From positions 1 through 44,657 of the forward strand of contig JAPKFB010000040.1 in the NCBI GenBank assembly GCA_028821775.1: DNA of 44,657 bases, read 5' to 3'. This document shows positions 1-7,241 of the stretch, piece after piece. Position numbers and translations under genes: made by a program. The stretch comes from Roseibacillus sp. (lineage in GTDB: Bacteria; Verrucomicrobiota; Verrucomicrobiia; Verrucomicrobiales; Akkermansiaceae). The number at the start of each line of letters is the position of its first letter. Position 1 is the first letter of the stretch. The notes below the pieces were generated by a model. It did not search any database. It saw only the letters and a program-made list of their open reading frames with translations, and had not been told where the DNA came from.

Positions 1-76
1 CTCCGACAGCGACTTCGCGGAGGGTCAAAAAACTCCGCCGACCCAGAAACCCCGGCATTTCAACACCGGATGGGGT

Positions 77-101
77 GATTGCTAGGAAATCGCTTTTTCA
101 A
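77..101 (+). repeat. imperfect 25-bp direct repeat, copy 1
   Basis: This begins GATTGCTAGGAAATCG and matches 1862-1886 (GATTGCTGGGAAATCG) at 22 of 25 positions. The two copies bracket the secreted-protein gene at 626-1822. They could be junction scars of an insertion, a dispersed repeat or a shared regulatory site. The core GGAAATCGATTTTCC of copy 2 is close to palindromic. Confidence 0.4.
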
Positions 102-254
102 GCTCGGCTCCTAGGAGTCTGAGGGGACGGGGAAGGTGGGGGTGCAGGGGGCGGAAGGGGTCAGATTTCATTGCAATTCGCACTGGCCTGAAGATTGGCG
201 AATGCTCCGGGCCGAGGTCGAGGAGAAAGGAGCTGATTCTTGGTGGGCAGGGCA

Positions 255-284
255 TTAATCTGCCAAAAGTTAATCTGCCAAAAG
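255..284 (+). repeat. perfect 15-bp tandem repeat, two units
   Basis: The unit TTAATCTGCCAAAAG occurs twice head to tail with no mismatch, in a non-coding stretch beside the MORN remnant. It looks like recent slippage or the end of a dispersed repeat element. No function can be read from it. Confidence 0.85.
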
Positions 285-355
285 TCGGCGATTTTGACGC
301 AGGGCTCCGCCTGTCCGCCGCGTCTGGGCAGCGGGGAGTTGGGGGGAGAGGCTAC

Positions 356-534
356 TCAGGAACCGAGGAACTCGTCCGGTGGGCCGGGATCGCCATCGAG
401 GACGAGGATGCGTTCGTCATCGAGCGGAAGCTCCGGGGCCTTTTTATCGTGCCTTCAAACATTTTCTGTCCGTTTTGGTGCCACATTCGTCTTTCCCATT
501 CGCCGTCTTTGTAGGTTCCTTTTCCCTTTTTCAT
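356..534 (-). pseudogene. MORN/YwqK-type repeat protein remnant
   Basis: On the minus strand an ATG at 534 opens a peptide containing GTYKDGEWERRMWHQNGQKM followed by FEGTIK. This is the pattern of MORN-like (YwqK family) repeats, in which DG..., ENGQ... and EGTY... modules recur. After EGTIK the open frame turns to serine-rich nonsense. The adjacent frame instead gives a plausible C-terminus (KKAPELPLDDERILVLDG, then DPGPPDEFLGS) ending at a TGA at 356-358. The simplest reading is a truncated gene with one frameshift near 440-450. Intact YwqK-like proteins have several repeats, and here only about one survives. The family match is by eye. Confidence 0.45.
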
Positions 535-625
535 GCGTAATAACCGCGTTAAGTATGAAGGATAAACAAAACGGGAGTATCCGCATCGCCGCCGTTTACT
601 TACTTTCCATCATGGCAAAGATCAG

Positions 626-1822
626 ATGAAACCACACCGGTCAGCTTACAAGATCACAAGGGTTCTTGTTATTATACTGGGAGCCTCATTTGCTACTGTT
701 GCAACTGCAATTTGCGAGGAAGTGTCCCCGGCGCCCAAGGTCAAGGTGCGCTACCGCATGCCATCAATTGTCATGTCAGCACATGCCGACTGGCCGAAAG
801 ATCCCAACTACCGCGATGCGATGGCCAAGTTTGTCGTCGACCATGGGTTTAACGTCGTTGAGGGAGGAGTTGATGTGCTGGACGTCTGCCGCAAGAATGG
901 TTTGATGGTGCAACTTGGAGGTGACCAGGCAACGCTAGACATTGCTCCAAAGCTCAGGGAAGATCCTGCGGTATTCGGCTATTTTGTCTCTGACCGCCGA
1001 AGGCGTGACTCCTTTCCGGCATTCGCCAAAATTGCGAGCATCTTCGAGAAGGCCGACCCTAATCACCCGACTATCTTCATCAATCGCGCCGCCTGGAATG
1101 AATTCGGGGATTTTGCCAAACAGGTCAAGCCCATGCTGCTCGACTTCTATCATTATCATGCGATGCCGCGCAGGCACGCCGAACGGTATTACCTTTACCT
1201 GCTCATGTTTCGCGGTCTGGGCCAGGAACACGGGGTTCCGGTGATGCGTTGCACCAGCAGCAGTTCTCCCCCGGCGGTTTTGAGGCAGACGATCTACACA
1301 AGCCTGGCTTACGGAGTGAAGGGTTTTCATTTCTGGACACCCTGGATATTCGCGCACGCAAAGGACAAGGAGGGCAATGCCGTGTTGAAGGGCGGCAAAT
1401 TGAACATGTATGTCACCCTTCCACACCTTACCGATATAGCCAAAGAGGTCCGGAAGATGAGCCCGGTGCTGGTAAACTGCCGTTCGGTTGCCATGTATCA
1501 CACAGACCCGCTTCCCATCAGTGGCGGTAAAGCCCCCGGGGATGCTTGGTGCCAACCCTCCGGGTCCCAGCTTCTGGTTGGCGTGCTCAAGGATGAGAAA
1601 GGCGGAGATTTTCTCCTTGTGACCAACAAACACCCGGGCATGAAGCAGGAAGCCTCGCTGTCCTTTGATGCGACGGTTAGCGCTGTGGAGCAGATGGACA
1701 AGAAGACGGGCAATTGGAAGGCAATACCGCTTGATGCCGGGGGTGAAAGGCGAACCGGTAAACTGCACCTTGCTCCTGGCGACGGGGAACTGTTGAAGGT
1801 TGTGCGCGTCGTCAAGAAATAG
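626..1822 (+). CDS. secreted TIM-barrel-like hypothetical protein
   Basis: This 398-residue protein has an N-terminal signal peptide: a basic start, then the hydrophobic run VLVIILGASFATVATA, then a likely cleavage near residue 30. The body resembles secreted proteins with a glycoside-hydrolase-like (GH42/GH5-type) TIM barrel. Successive strand-like segments end in polar or aromatic residues, such as GYFVSDRRRR, LLDFYHYHAMP and GVKGFHFWTPW. A small beta domain follows from about residue 310 (LLVGVLKDEKGGDFLLVTNK). I cannot name catalytic residues or a substrate. It is a single gene bracketed by two imperfect 25-bp repeats, with no operon partner, upstream of the tmRNA gene on the opposite strand. 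It may act on a polysaccharide outside the cytoplasm, but that is inference from fold and export signal only. Confidence 0.75.
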   Translation: MKPHRSAYKITRVLVIILGASFATVATAICEEVSPAPKVKVRYRMPSIVMSAHADWPKDPNYRDAMAKFVVDHGFNVVEGGVDVLDVCRKNGLMVQLGGDQATLDIAPKLREDPAVFGYFVSDRRRRDSFPAFAKIASIFEKADPNHPTIFINRAAWNEFGDFAKQVKPMLLDFYHYHAMPRRHAERYYLYLLMFRGLGQEHGVPVMRCTSSSSPPAVLRQTIYTSLAYGVKGFHFWTPWIFAHAKDKEGNAVLKGGKLNMYVTLPHLTDIAKEVRKMSPVLVNCRSVAMYHTDPLPISGGKAPGDAWCQPSGSQLLVGVLKDEKGGDFLLVTNKHPGMKQEASLSFDATVSAVEQMDKKTGNWKAIPLDAGGERRTGKLHLAPGDGELLKVVRVVKK

Positions 1823-1861
1823 GAATAATGCGCCAGAAGATTTTTTGTTCACTTGCCCCGG

Positions 1862-1886
1862 GATTGCTGGGAAATCGATTTTCCAA
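1862..1886 (+). repeat. imperfect 25-bp direct repeat, copy 2
   Basis: This is the partner of 77-101, with 22 of 25 positions identical. It lies 39 bases after the stop codon of the secreted-protein gene. See the first copy for interpretation. The rest of 1823-2094 shows no gene I can support. Confidence 0.4.
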
Positions 1887-2094
1887 CCCTGAATTTATGG
1901 AACTTCAGGACACGGGACAGCCAAAGCCGGAGGACGTAGCGCCCGGGCACTTTAGGCCCGCGGGGCGAGAATGGTGTCTGGTTGGTCCCGGCCGACCTTG
2001 CCCTGTCTCGCTTCGACGTTCCACGAACTCGCCGAAGTATTACTCAGGGTCTTACTTTGGCCGTCCCAAGTCGTAACACATTGATTGTTAGAAA

Positions 2095-2450
2095 TGGTGG
2101 AGGCGAGGGGAGTCGAACCCCTGTCCTAAAGGCATTTCGCGCAAGCTTCTACATGTTTAGCGGTCAGTTGGTGTTTAAGGATCCGGACCTCTGTCCGCCA
2201 GTTCTGGTTCCCGATTGCCCTGTTTAGTCTTGCGAGTCGGTCCGGACAACCGGCCTTCTCGCCAGCCCACTGGTAGTCGCTCTCTGCCTTAGCGGGCGTG
2301 GGACAGAGAACGTTGCTGTCAATTAAGCAGCAAGTGCTAGCTCGTTAGAGTCTGCAGTTATTTGTTTTGATCGGCTTTTTAGGAGGCCAACCGATCAACC
2401 TCCACATGCTGCCCACGTTTCCAACCTTCAGTCGAAACCATGGCGCCCCC
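2095..2450 (-). ncRNA. ssrA: transfer-messenger RNA (tmRNA)
   Basis: Read on the minus strand, the 5' end at 2450 is GGGGGCGCCATGGTTTCGAC and the 3' end at 2095 is TTCGACTCCCCTCGCCTCCA plus CCA. These are the conserved tRNA-like ends of one-piece tmRNA, and the CCA is encoded. The acceptor arm GGGGGCG pairs with CGCCUCC with one G-U pair. The mRNA-like segment resumes at GCA and encodes the tag ADSNELALAA followed by TAA (2323-2355), which ends in the LAA-type degron recognised by ClpXP. tmRNA with SmpB rescues stalled ribosomes and tags the incomplete proteins. The length of 356 nt is normal. Pseudoknots were not modelled in detail. Confidence 0.97.
2323..2355 (-). other. tmRNA proteolysis-tag reading frame
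   Basis: On the minus strand this reads GCA GAC TCT AAC GAG CTA GCA CTT GCT GCT TAA, giving A-D-S-N-E-L-A-L-A-A-stop. It is preceded by ATAACT, a plausible resume-codon determinant. The first alanine of the complete tag is added from the charged alanine on the tRNA-like domain, so the predicted tag is AADSNELALAA. Confidence 0.9.
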
Positions 2451-3147
2451 GTTTTTGCGGGTTACGGGAACTATGCCTCAGTTGCTTGAGTTATCAAGTC
2501 GCAGTCGACAACAAACGAAGAAAAGGGTGATTAAGCCTCCGTGAGTTGCCAAGGTGGATGCGATCCGTAGTCTCCACTGGCGTGGATGGGTCTGGGAGGG
2601 GATCGAGAGGAATGCCCACTGTCAGGGATCTTGAAGAGATCCGGACGCATTGTCGTGCCAGCAAGGTGCTGGGAGGGATGGAAGGGGGAAAGGAAGTTTG
2701 GTCAGTTGACCTCCCGGCCCTCGGGTCGGATTGCGTTACCAAGCGTCGGTCTTGCTGAGCAGTCTGGGAGTCCCACGCTTGGGGAGGGCTCTTGAGGGGA
2801 GGAACTTGCGCGAGAATCTGGAGGAGAATGTCGATGTGATCGATGTGCAGGTGCGGTTTCTTTCTGATCTCGGACGGGTTCCAGAGGCGACACAGCTTCT
2901 GGCTGAAGCGGCTCCTGGATCTGTTTCGTTCGCACTTGGTTGCGCTCAATGCGGCGGGATTCGGACTCGTCAGCGTTGACGAGGAGTAGTTGGTCCTGGA
3001 GTTGCACGGAGCAAGGCAGGGGTAGTCCACCCGTCTTTGTAATCCGACGCGGAATTCTATCCGCTCTATATTGTCGCGGTTGAGTAAATTGCGCCTTACC
3101 TTGGGTCCAGCAAAGGCAAGTTCAAGCGGCTGTCCAAGCAGTTGGGA
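2451..3147. other. about 700 bases without a recognisable gene
   Basis: Open frames exist on both strands, for example a minus-strand frame spanning roughly 2494-3156. Their translations are rich in Ser, Pro and Arg, match no family I know and overlap each other. I see no convincing remnant and no obvious hairpin terminator. The 5' side of tmRNA (positions just above 2450) must hold its promoter, but I cannot point to clear boxes. Confidence 0.5.
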
Positions 3148-3255
3148 ATGCCTCACAAGGCTCCACGGAATGGTGGTGTTGAAGGAAGATGCTGGATCCT
3201 CTTTGGAGTAATCTGTGTCCTCTGGATTATTCTCAAAGCAATTCTAAATTGGTGA
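3148..3255 (+). CDS. possible 35-residue single-span membrane peptide
   Basis: An ATG at 3148 opens a short frame ending at TGA 3253-3255. It has a basic hydrophilic N-terminus (MPHKAPRNGGVEGR) followed by one strongly hydrophobic helix, CWILFGVICVLWIILKAIL, and then NW. The open frame extends further upstream with KGKFKRLSKQLG, so the true start may be earlier at a non-ATG codon. GGGA lies just before the ATG. The stop codon is one base from the GTG of the following acetyltransferase, which suggests translational coupling. No homologue is known to me. A basic segment plus one transmembrane helix is typical of real small membrane proteins, but chance frames of this length are common. Confidence 0.35.
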   Translation: MPHKAPRNGGVEGRCWILFGVICVLWIILKAILNW

Positions 3256-3256
3256 C

Positions 3257-3742
3257 GTGCAAGACAACTGGAACATTCGCCCGGGGCGAAAGGAGGATGC
3301 GGAGGATCTCACTCTCTTGGTGGACGCGGTCTATCGAGAGTATGGCGACGAGGTGGATCTCGAGGGTTACGATCGCGACCTGCTGGATGTCGAGGACGCC
3401 TACCGGGATCGGGGAGGGGAGTTTGTGGTTCTGGAGGTCGAGGGGGTGGTGGTCGGCGCGCATGGCACGCAACCGATTGATCCGGACGCCGGGATCCTGA
3501 CCTTCCGACGGCTCTATTTGGCAAGGAAGATGCGAGGGACGGAGGCGGGAAAATTACTCATGGATTGGGCGGTGGACTGGAGCAAGGCGCATGGCTATCG
3601 ACGGGTGGAATTTTGGTCCGACACGCGCTTTGAGCGAGCGCATCGTTTTTTTGAGCGCTTCGGGTTTGTGCGTGGGAGCCTACGGGTGGTCGAAGAGGGG
3701 AAGCTCAAGTTCTCCGAGCATCATTACGCGATGGATCTCTAG
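3257..3742 (+). CDS. GNAT family N-acetyltransferase
   Basis: This 161-residue protein has the GNAT fold: IRPGRKEDAEDLTLLVDAV as beta1-alpha1, the central strand FVVLEVEGVVVGAHGT, and the acetyl-CoA-binding motif A around residues 88-110 (LYLARKMRGTEAGKLLMDWA, an R-x-x-G-x-G/A variant). Then comes VEFWSDTRFERAHRFFERFG, the usual C-terminal N...A..FYE..GF element. GNAT enzymes move an acetyl group from acetyl-CoA to an amine. The substrate here cannot be told. The start is GTG, one base after a possible short membrane ORF. No other partner gene is near, and a 486-base gap follows. Confidence 0.85.
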   Translation: MQDNWNIRPGRKEDAEDLTLLVDAVYREYGDEVDLEGYDRDLLDVEDAYRDRGGEFVVLEVEGVVVGAHGTQPIDPDAGILTFRRLYLARKMRGTEAGKLLMDWAVDWSKAHGYRRVEFWSDTRFERAHRFFERFGFVRGSLRVVEEGKLKFSEHHYAMDL

Positions 3743-4228
3743 GGTTTGTTCTAAATCCGGACTGGGGGTGGGTTTGGAATCAATTCGGAAGGAGCACGCA
3801 GGCGCTGCGAAAGGGAACCGCGGCCCTTTTCCGTCTCGCGCCTTTCTCGTCACGGCTGGATGGGCCCGCCGATCATCACCGGCCGATGCGGTGCGAATCG
3901 AATAAATTCTCACACCGCCCCTGATCCGTGTTTCGGCGCCCTAGATCGAGAGGTGTCGCTCTCTGGCAGGTCCGTTTCTCAGGAAGGTGATCGTGGAACA
4001 AGAGGAAGGCGGTCAATCTGCGGAGGTGAGATCTCTGAGCCTTTAGGCTAAGTTTTATTTGACTGGTAGAGCTTAGGATCTCACTCCGGCGATGACCGCC
4101 TCTCTTACCTATGCAACCGGTCGCGCAGAGGCCGATTTTTAAAAATGTACCAGAAATTTATTTTGATGCCGTGAACTTTTCGAACTCCCTGATTGCAATT
4201 CAGAGTGAAATTTGGCCGCTTATGACAA
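3743..4228. other. 486-base intergenic region
   Basis: No gene is supported. The last 90 bases before the bactofilin gene are AT-richer (TTTTTAAAAATG, AAATTTATTTTGATG) and probably carry its promoter, but I cannot assign -35/-10 boxes confidently. No remnant reading frame was recognised. Confidence 0.5.
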
Positions 4229-4549
4229 ATGGCAAATCACACGAACGTCCTCGCGCAGGGAATCGAGATCATTGGAACGATTAAGTTCCAGAACGACATG
4301 ATCATTGACGGGAGGGTGGAAGGAGAGATCCGATCCGAGAAAGGGAAGGTCACGATTGGGGAGAACGCCAAGATCAAGGGTGACGTCCGGGCCGGGGAGG
4401 TCAAGATGTTTGGACAGGTCGAAGGATCGATCCATTCGGCCCGTTGCGAACTGAAGGCCAACTCCAAGCTCCTGGGCGACATCACGACCAATAGTTTGAA
4501 GATGGAGGAAGGTGCGCTGCTCTCTGGCAAGATGCAGACCGGCTCCTGA
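4229..4549 (+). CDS. bactofilin (polymer-forming cytoskeletal protein)
   Basis: This 106-residue protein is almost entirely a bactofilin (DUF583) domain: repeating short beta-strands of a right-handed beta helix, visible as GIEIIGTIKFQNDMIIDGRV, EGEIRSEKGKVTIGENAKIK, GDVRAGEVKMFGQVEGSIHS and so on, with GD/GxI turns about every 17-18 residues. Bactofilins polymerise without nucleotide and scaffold cell-wall enzymes or shape determinants at the membrane. This one is minimal: almost no N- or C-terminal tail and no M23 peptidase neighbour, which often accompanies the family. It stands alone between two GNAT genes. There is no clear Shine-Dalgarno sequence before the ATG. Confidence 0.92.
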   Translation: MANHTNVLAQGIEIIGTIKFQNDMIIDGRVEGEIRSEKGKVTIGENAKIKGDVRAGEVKMFGQVEGSIHSARCELKANSKLLGDITTNSLKMEEGALLSGKMQTGS

Positions 4550-4794
4550 AGGAAGGGGCCACCTGTCAGGGTGGATTTCAGACGACGGCGCGATGTGGAG
4601 CTTGCGACTTGCCGGTGGAGGAGAGGCGGGCCTGAAAACGGGGATTTGGGAGTGGATGGACATGATAAGGGGAGGCCTCTGGGAGGGAAACCTATGGAGA
4701 GATCCTTCTTTTGGGCCCGGATTGAGGAGTGGGATTTGAGGGTAAGAGGCAGGCGGTCCTTGTGGGGGTGGAGGGGGCCAACTAAGCTCGCGCC

Positions 4795-5280
4795 ATGATC
4801 GACATGCTGGTGCGACTTTACGACCTGCCGGAGGCGGTGGAGTTGTATCGTAAGGTGGAGGCAGAGGGCGTCACCTTGCGGCGTCCGAATGGTTATGAAT
4901 GTCATATTCTGACGGACTGGGTAGGAACGCATTTTTCGCCCAAGTGGGTGAGCGAAGCGAAAGTCGCGTTCAGCCGACAACCGGTGAGCGCCTTTCTCGC
5001 GACGAGGGAGAAGGAGATCCTGGGGTTCTCTTGTTATGAGACCACGATGAAGGGATACTTTGGGCCTGCCGGAGTGGCGCCAAGCGCGCGCGGAATGGGG
5101 TTGGGAAAGGCTCTTCTTTTCAAAGCCCTCGAAGCCTTGCGCGAAGAGGGCTACGCCTATGCCGTGATTGGGGGGGTGGGGCCACGGGAGTTCTACCAGA
5201 AGGCTTGTGGGGCGATTGAGATTCCGGGGAGTGATCCGGGGATTTTTGGAGATCTTCTGCCCGACCCTGAGCCGAGCTGA
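4795..5280 (+). CDS. GNAT family N-acetyltransferase
   Basis: A second 161-residue GNAT protein, unrelated in detail to the one at 3257. Motif A is textbook: GVAPSARGMGLGKALLFKAL at about residues 93-112, with the acetyl-CoA pyrophosphate-binding R-x-x-G-x-G. It is followed by YAVIGGVGPREFYQKACGA, the beta6-alpha4 element near the C-terminus. The ending IPGSDPGIFGDLL is typical of a subgroup of uncharacterised single-domain acetyltransferases. The substrate is unknown. The gene ends 44 bases before the menG start and may be cotranscribed with it. Confidence 0.88.
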   Translation: MIDMLVRLYDLPEAVELYRKVEAEGVTLRRPNGYECHILTDWVGTHFSPKWVSEAKVAFSRQPVSAFLATREKEILGFSCYETTMKGYFGPAGVAPSARGMGLGKALLFKALEALREEGYAYAVIGGVGPREFYQKACGAIEIPGSDPGIFGDLLPDPEPS

Positions 5281-5324
5281 GGCCAGGTGTGCTCAGGAAT
5301 TGGAAAGCAGCGTTGGGAGTGAGC

Positions 5325-6038
5325 ATGTCAGAAATCGAACGACCGGAAGAAATCGAAGGGGGGCAGGATCCGGCCTATGTGAAGGGGGCATTTGCGCGTA
5401 TTGCCGACAACTATGTGCTGACCAATCATGTCTTGAGCTTGGGGGCCGACATCCTTTGGCGCAGGAAAGTGGGCCGGATGGTGGCAGCATGGAATCCTTC
5501 CAAGATTCTGGACGTGGCGACCGGAACCGGGGATCTCGCCCTCGAACTTCAGCGCAAGTGCCCGCACGCCGAAGTGCTTGGGACGGACTTTTGCGAAGAG
5601 ATGCTTGCTCATGCCAAGGAACGCGGCTTGGGGGAGACGATGGTGGCGGATGCCTTGCAACTCCCTTTTGAAAATGCCCGCTTTGATGTCGTGACGGTGG
5701 CCTTTGGACTGCGCAACATGGAGAACTGGAAAGCCGGATTGCGCGAGGCTGCGCGGGTGGTCCGTGATGGTGGTCACCTCCTGATTTTGGACTTTTCGCT
5801 GCCCGGAGGAGTGCTGCGCAAGCCCTACGTGTATTATCTCAACAAGGTGCTCCCAAAAATTGCCGGAGTGATCACGAAGGAGCGTGATGCCTATGAATAT
5901 CTCGCGGGATCGATCGATCGGTTTCCGAGTGGGAATGCGATGTTGGCGTTGTTCGAGGAGGTGGGCCTGAAGGAGGCCAGTTGGACTCCGCTAAACGGGG
6001 GCATTGCCTCGATCTATGTCGGGGTGGTGGAGCATTAA
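5325..6038 (+). CDS. menG: demethylmenaquinone/ubiquinone methyltransferase MenG/UbiE
   Basis: This 237-residue class I SAM methyltransferase performs the C-methylation of the quinone ring, the last step of menaquinone synthesis (also used in ubiquinone synthesis). Family signatures are FARIADNYVLTNHVLSLGAD near the N-terminus, motif I ILDVATGTGDLALEL (SAM-binding), FDVVTVAFGLRNMENWKAGL and LLILDFSLPGG, then the YEYLAGSIDRFPSG block before the C-terminus. The open frame reaches back to a GTG at 5289. I choose the ATG at 5325 because GGGAGTGAGC lies just upstream and the family N-terminus fits. I see no other quinone gene in the window. Whether the cell makes only menaquinone cannot be seen here. 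Confidence 0.95.
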   Translation: MSEIERPEEIEGGQDPAYVKGAFARIADNYVLTNHVLSLGADILWRRKVGRMVAAWNPSKILDVATGTGDLALELQRKCPHAEVLGTDFCEEMLAHAKERGLGETMVADALQLPFENARFDVVTVAFGLRNMENWKAGLREAARVVRDGGHLLILDFSLPGGVLRKPYVYYLNKVLPKIAGVITKERDAYEYLAGSIDRFPSGNAMLALFEEVGLKEASWTPLNGGIASIYVGVVEH

Positions 6039-6098
6039 GGGGGGCCGGGGTTGATCTTAACGCTTAACACCTCGGCCTGAACTCTGCAGACTCTGCGC

Positions 6099-7193
6099 AT
6101 GTCGATCCAGGGATCTGCCAATCAATTTGTTTGTGACCTCATAGCCTACGAGCCGGGGAAGCCGATCGAAGAAACCGCCCGCGAGCTTGGGCTGCAACCG
6201 GAGGATATCGTGAAGCTGGCGAGCAATGAGAATCCACTCGGGCCCTCGCCGCTTGCGAAGGAGGCGATGAGAGCCGCCATTGACGAGGGGCAGTATTATC
6301 CGGACGGCGGCGGGTGGAAATTGCGCAAGGCCATCGCGGAGCGTTACGGCCTGGGGATGGAGAGCGTGGTCTTGGGTAACGGGTCCAATGAGATCATCGA
6401 ATTGTTGTGTCATTCCTTTCTGAATCCCAGGGTGGGCCTCATAGCGGCGGAGCACGCCTTTGTGGTCTACAAGTTGATGGCCGCTCTCTTTGGGGCAAAC
6501 TACGTCGAGGTGCCCGATCCTGGTTTTGTGCACGATCTGGATGCCATGGCGGAGGCCATCACGGAGGAGACCCGTCTGATCTTTATTGCCAATCCCAACA
6601 ACCCCACGGGAACACTGGTGGGAGAGGAGGCCATTGATCGCTTCATGGATCGACTCCCGGATCATGTGGTGGCGGTTTTTGACGAGGCCTATCACGAGTT
6701 TCTTGCGGATCCGCCGGACACGGTGAAGTATGTGAAGGAGGGGCGCAACGTGTGTGTGATGCGGACCTTTTCCAAGGCCCAGGGCTTGGCCGCTCTACGG
6801 ATCGGATACGGCTTGGCCTCGGAGTCGGTGGCGGGTTTGTTACAACGCGCGCGACAGCCATTCAATGCGAACGCGATTGCGCAAGCGGGAGCCTTGGCGG
6901 CGCTGCACGATCACGAGCACGTAGCCAAGACGGTCGCCAACAACGAGGTCGGGCTGCAATTCTACCATGAGGAATTCGCGAAGCGCGGATTGCGCTTTGT
7001 TCCCAGCGTCGCAAATTTCGTTTTGGTGGAAGTAGGTGACGGGGACGCGGTTTTTCAAAAAATGTTAAAGGAAGGCGTCATTGTGAGGGCGATGCGGGGG
7101 TATAAGTTGCCGGAATGGATTCGAATCTCGGTGGGGACGCCCGAACAGAACCGCCGCTGTTTAGAGATCCTCGACCGCTGCTTCACGGATTGA
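6099..7193 (+). CDS. hisC: histidinol-phosphate aminotransferase
   Basis: This 364-residue fold-type I PLP aminotransferase converts imidazole acetol phosphate and glutamate to histidinol phosphate in histidine synthesis. Visible signatures are KLASNENPLGPSP near residue 40, YYPDGGGWKLRKAIAERYG, GNGSNEIIELL, PNNPTGTLV, VFDEAYHEF (Asp and Tyr contacting PLP) and TFSKAQGLAALRIGYG, where Lys226 forms the Schiff base. Lys226 is in SKAQGLA where many HisC have SKAYGLA. The C-terminal RAMRGYKLPEWIRISVGTPE binds the substrate phosphate. It stands apart from other his genes; hisA is 22 kb away, so the pathway is scattered rather than one operon. Confidence 0.95.
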   Translation: MSIQGSANQFVCDLIAYEPGKPIEETARELGLQPEDIVKLASNENPLGPSPLAKEAMRAAIDEGQYYPDGGGWKLRKAIAERYGLGMESVVLGNGSNEIIELLCHSFLNPRVGLIAAEHAFVVYKLMAALFGANYVEVPDPGFVHDLDAMAEAITEETRLIFIANPNNPTGTLVGEEAIDRFMDRLPDHVVAVFDEAYHEFLADPPDTVKYVKEGRNVCVMRTFSKAQGLAALRIGYGLASESVAGLLQRARQPFNANAIAQAGALAALHDHEHVAKTVANNEVGLQFYHEEFAKRGLRFVPSVANFVLVEVGDGDAVFQKMLKEGVIVRAMRGYKLPEWIRISVGTPEQNRRCLEILDRCFTD

Positions 7194-7241
7194 CAAGGTC
7201 TGGGCCTCAGGGTAATTTGATCAAGACTTCTTAATAATCTG

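Larger units (their letters stand above)
1..355. other. gene-poor stretch at left edge
   Basis: I see no convincing gene here. The stretch holds a perfect 15-bp tandem duplication (255-284) and one copy of a 25-bp imperfect direct repeat (77-101) whose partner lies beyond the next gene. An open frame starting at 240 on the plus strand has low-complexity, non-protein-like content. It runs antisense through the MORN remnant, so I do not call it. Confidence 0.5.

Noticed and set aside
240..629. Plus-strand open frame of 129 codons
   Set aside because: Composition is protein-unlike, it contains the tandem repeat, and it runs antisense over the MORN remnant.
935..1852. Long minus-strand frame of 305 codons opposite the secreted TIM-barrel gene
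   Set aside because: It is the antisense of a gene with a clear signal peptide. Its translation has no domain pattern.
2494..3156. Minus-strand frame of 220 codons upstream of tmRNA
   Set aside because: Ser/Pro/Arg-rich, overlapping other frames, no recognisable motif. I also looked for a transposase remnant and found none.
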